Shown piece after piece: positions 6,584-8,338 of a DNA stretch of 8,338 nt (positions are counted from its first letter, which is position 1; the number at the start of each line of letters is the position of its first letter). Below the pieces are notes generated by a model that searched no databases, had not been told where the DNA came from, and was given only the letters and a program-made list of their open reading frames with translations. The position numbers and the translations under genes were made by a program. Origin of the DNA: an uncultured Clostridia bacterium (lineage in GTDB: Bacteria > Bacillota > Clostridia > Christensenellales > Borkfalkiaceae); contig CAMWKX010000046.1 of assembly GCA_947174955.1 (NCBI GenBank), positions 1 through 8,338 on the forward strand, written 5' to 3'.

Positions 6584-6607
6584 ATCATTTTTGACGGATA
6601 ATGTCAA
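6579..6607 (-). promoter_or_regulatory. Consensus sigma-A promoter of ogg and the phospholipase-like gene
   Basis: On the - strand, TTGACA (6607-6602, 6 of 6) is followed by a 17-base spacer and TAAAAT (6584-6579, 5 of 6). The -35 box covers the TGA stop of the DUF4097 gene (6606-6604). Transcription should start near 6572-6569, giving a leader of about 20 bases that holds the Shine-Dalgarno sequence but not the first hairpin arm. Confidence 0.85.
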
Positions 6608-7323
6608 TCGGTGAAATGCACGTTGACGCTACCCGCAGAGAGGTCGATATCTATAATCTTTCCGGCAACCGTACCCTGCTGACCGCTCACGTTGCAGCTG
6701 CCCGCCGATTTGTCTACCGTGATATAGTAGTCGGACTTTTTACCGTTGACCGTAAGGTTTGCCGAACCCGCCGATAAATCTATTACAATGTTGTCGCACG
6801 CCATACCTTTGACATACAGAGAACCTGCCGAAATGTCGCAATCGAACTTGTCGCATTTGACGTTGCCGAAATTCGCCGAGCCTGCGGACATATCGAAATT
6901 GAAGTTTTTGAATTCGCCGTCCGCAACGTGGGCGTAGCCCGCCGACATTGACAACGAGAAATCTATAACTTTGCCTTGCGGAATTTTTACCGTCATTTCG
7001 GGAATTTTCCAGCCGAAGAAGATGCCGAAAGTGCGCTTTGGCTTAACGGTGATTTTACCGTTATTTTCGGAAACATCGTAGCCGAATCTGTAAGAGGTGG
7101 GGTAGACGATTTCGAAATTTTCGCCGTCGTAATATTCGACTTTTACCGAGCCCGCCGATATCCCGAGGTCGAGCGAGTTGTTGTCGCCTTCGGAGGTAAA
7201 GGTCTGCATTTCGTAATCAACTTTGAAATTCCAGCCGTTAAAGGCAAGCCCTGCGATTAACACGCCTAAGCCTATCGTAAATAAAACTATGCCGATGGCT
7301 AAAAATATTTTCCAGCTTCTCAT
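6604..7323 (-). CDS. DUF4097-family membrane-anchored beta-solenoid protein
   Basis: A 239-residue protein with one N-terminal membrane segment (about 5-28, after MRSWK) and a long extracytoplasmic beta-rich domain of the DUF4097 ('putative adhesin') type. The triplet SAG recurs seven times, at residues 56, 127, 146, 165, 184, 206 and 229, usually as [hydrophobic]-SAGS-x-x-[V/L/F]. Four successive copies are exactly 19 residues apart, which suggests one solenoid turn per copy. No catalytic motif is seen. The function is unknown; family members sit in PadR-HAAS operons and are linked to envelope stress or signalling, so a role at the membrane is an inference. ATG 7323 has AGGGGG 8 bases upstream, within the 3' end of the HAAS gene, and lies 3 bases after that gene's stop. 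Last gene of the padR operon, followed by a terminator-like hairpin. Confidence 0.85.
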   Translation of the reverse strand: MRSWKIFLAIGIVLFTIGLGVLIAGLAFNGWNFKVDYEMQTFTSEGDNNSLDLGISAGSVKVEYYDGENFEIVYPTSYRFGYDVSENNGKITVKPKRTFGIFFGWKIPEMTVKIPQGKVIDFSLSMSAGYAHVADGEFKNFNFDMSAGSANFGNVKCDKFDCDISAGSLYVKGMACDNIVIDLSAGSANLTVNGKKSDYYITVDKSAGSCNVSGQQGTVAGKIIDIDLSAGSVNVHFTD

Positions 7324-7326
7324 ATG

Positions 7327-8010
7327 TTAAGCCCCCTTCGTAAACGCTTTCAGCTTGCGCCACAGGAATTTGCACAGCACGTTGAACGGCGCGAGCAGTA
7401 TACAGCCCAACCCGGAAATTACCATTCCGACGCCTATCATCACGGCGCCGTCCGCACCGCCGCACTCCGAGGCGGCAAGCGCGCCCGCGGTAAACCCGAT
7501 CTCGACAAAGCCTTCGATTATAAGCGCGATTGCCGAGCCAATCAGGGATATCGAAAGTCCGACCAGCACGATCGTAAGGATAATGCTTACGATTATGCGC
7601 GCTACATTGGACGCCTTATCCTGCTGTTGCGGCTTTTGTTCGGCGGCGGGAGCAGGCGGAGGCGTGGGGGCGCTTTCGTGAGGAAGCTCCTTGCCGCCCG
7701 CAGCGTTCTGAGGTGCGCCGCCGTAATTGTAGTTGTAGTAGTTGTAATTGTAGTTATTGCCGCCGGAAACGTTCGCGCCGCCGTCCGTCTGTTCGCCCTG
7801 CGGATTTGCCGCGTCCCTGCTTTCCGCCAAAATCTTTTTAGCTACGTCGTAGGGTGCGCCGAACTCCTCGATAATCTGTTCCTCGCTCTTGCCCGCGTCG
7901 CGCTTGTCGGCGTACATTTCGGAAAAGTAAGAAAAAATTTTCTGCTTTTCCTCCTGAGGAAGATTTACAAGATAGCCTTCAACTTCGTCTTTCCATTTGA
8001 TATAAGTCAT
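7327..8010 (-). CDS. HAAS-domain (DUF1700-type) membrane protein
   Basis: A 227-residue protein. Residues 1-65 form a helical, charged HAAS/DUF1700 domain (WKDEVEGYLVNLPQEEKQKIFSYF...GKSEEQIIEEFGAPYDVAKKIL), a family typically found next to PadR regulators. Residues about 68-134 are a disordered linker with a Tyr/Asn-alternating patch (85-96) and a Pro/Gln-rich patch (115-130). Hydrophobic segments at about 136-168 and 189-216, with a weaker one at 169-181, make a multi-pass membrane domain; the end is basic (FLWRKLKAFTKGA). ATG 8010 overlaps the padR TGA (ATGA) and has GGTGG 6 bases upstream. The HAAS domain is thought to be a protein-interaction or signal module, so the protein may connect the PadR regulator with the envelope protein encoded downstream; that is inference. 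Confidence 0.82.
   Translation of the reverse strand: MTYIKWKDEVEGYLVNLPQEEKQKIFSYFSEMYADKRDAGKSEEQIIEEFGAPYDVAKKILAESRDAANPQGEQTDGGANVSGGNNYNYNYYNYNYGGAPQNAAGGKELPHESAPTPPPAPAAEQKPQQQDKASNVARIIVSIILTIVLVGLSISLIGSAIALIIEGFVEIGFTAGALAASECGGADGAVMIGVGMVISGLGCILLAPFNVLCKFLWRKLKAFTKGA
7723..7758 (-). repeat. Short degenerate triplet repeat coding a Tyr/Asn patch
   Basis: On the + strand the bases alternate GTA, GTT and ATT-like triplets; on the coding - strand they give alternating TAC/TAT and AAC/AAT codons (residues 85-96 of the HAAS protein). Such a run could slip during replication and vary in length in steps of six bases without breaking the frame. Confidence 0.6.
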
Positions 8011-8318
8011 CTTTTTCCACCGAAAATTTTGAGATAGATTGTGTTTATAGCCTCAAAATCCCTTTTGCTTTCTTCGAGTTTTTTCAGTCCCACGTCGGTA
8101 ATTTTATAGTACCGCCTAAGCCGTCCGTTGAACTCCTTGGTGCGCGTAGTTACCGCGCCGCCCGCTTCAAGCCGCTTTAATATAGGGTAAAGCGTGCTCT
8201 CGGATATAGTTATTATCCTTTGCAGGTCGATTATTATCTTGTATCCGTAACTCTCGCCGTCCTTTAATGCGTACAATACGCAGGCGTCGAGTACGCCTTT
8301 TTTTATCTGTGCGTCCAC
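8007..8318 (-). CDS. PadR-family transcriptional regulator
   Basis: A 103-residue winged-helix DNA-binding protein of the short PadR (PadR-s1) group. The family pattern is clear: KGVLDACVLYALKDGESYGYKII (7-29), SESTLYPILKRLEAGGAV (39-56, recognition helix and start of the wing), then NGRLRRYYKITDVGLKKLEE (64-83), followed by a C-terminal dimerisation helix. PadR proteins are usually repressors of neighbouring membrane-protein genes and often of their own operon; the effector is unknown. GTG 8318 is preceded by GAGG 8 bases upstream (8327-8330), so the gene is complete; the operon promoter is at or beyond the window edge. The stop overlaps the start of the HAAS gene (ATGA), which points to one operon with that gene and the DUF4097 gene. 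Confidence 0.92.
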   Translation of the reverse strand: MDAQIKKGVLDACVLYALKDGESYGYKIIIDLQRIITISESTLYPILKRLEAGGAVTTRTKEFNGRLRRYYKITDVGLKKLEESKRDFEAINTIYLKIFGGKR

Positions 8319-8338
8319 GCTTAATACCTCGCTTCGTC

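Noticed and set aside
6604..7323. Repeated GCCGA/GCCGG patterns as a CRISPR or tandem DNA repeat
   Set aside because: Spacing follows protein turns of 19-23 residues, the bases diverge between copies, and the frame is a clear DUF4097 protein.
7324..8037. 237-codon open frame on the + strand across the HAAS gene
   Set aside because: Arg/Val-rich protein with no recognisable domain, antisense to a HAAS membrane protein that has ribosome site, overlap and family match.

Overview
The window reads as chromosomal DNA of an endospore-forming Firmicute, most likely a Clostridia lineage, probably gut-type or uncultured; I cannot name the species. The reasons are the gene order metG-tatD-rsmA (the metS-yabD-ksgA neighbourhood of Bacillus and clostridia), an adjacent SpoIVFA/SpoIVFB-like pair, strong GGAGG-type ribosome sites, and a PadR-HAAS-DUF4097 operon typical of low-GC Gram-positives. 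The base composition is moderately GC-rich. Coding density is very high, and no gene-free stretch reaches 300 bases.

Left half, + strand (1-5176): the 3' part of metG (its start is off the window) overlaps tatD by one base (TAATG). A strong intrinsic terminator follows. rsmA/ksgA then has its own probable promoter and a perfect Shine-Dalgarno site, and ends at a second strong terminator. Next comes a two-gene unit joined by a 4-base GTGA overlap: a single-pass membrane protein with a degenerate LytM/M23 domain (SpoIVFA-like), and an M50 site-2 protease with a C-terminal CBS-like domain (SpoIVFB-like). By family knowledge this pair would control intramembrane cleavage of pro-sigma-K in the mother cell during sporulation.

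Right half, - strand (8318 down to 5050), in two units. The upstream unit is padR, then a HAAS/DUF1700 membrane protein, then a DUF4097 membrane-anchored beta-solenoid protein. These are tightly packed (ATGA overlap, then a 3-base gap) and look like a self-regulated envelope-associated operon. The downstream unit is an OGG1-type 8-oxoguanine DNA glycosylase followed one base later by a cytoplasmic zinc-dependent phospholipase C-like protein.

The most interesting non-coding structure lies between those two units (6548-6607). A consensus sigma-A promoter (TTGACA-N17-TAAAAT) has its -35 box on the stop codon of the DUF4097 gene. Its -10 box lies inside the first arm of a perfect 12-bp hairpin with a T-run, and the second arm carries the ogg Shine-Dalgarno site. 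The element should terminate or silence read-through RNA while leaving promoter-born ogg mRNA free to be translated.

A second oddity is the tail-to-tail overlap of 127 bases between the spoIVFB-like gene and the phospholipase-like gene. The overlapped part of the protease is a Ser/Thr-rich tail that looks overprinted. I saw no CRISPR, insertion sequence, prophage, tRNA or rRNA, and no clear candidate for a wholly new system. The findings are regulatory and architectural.
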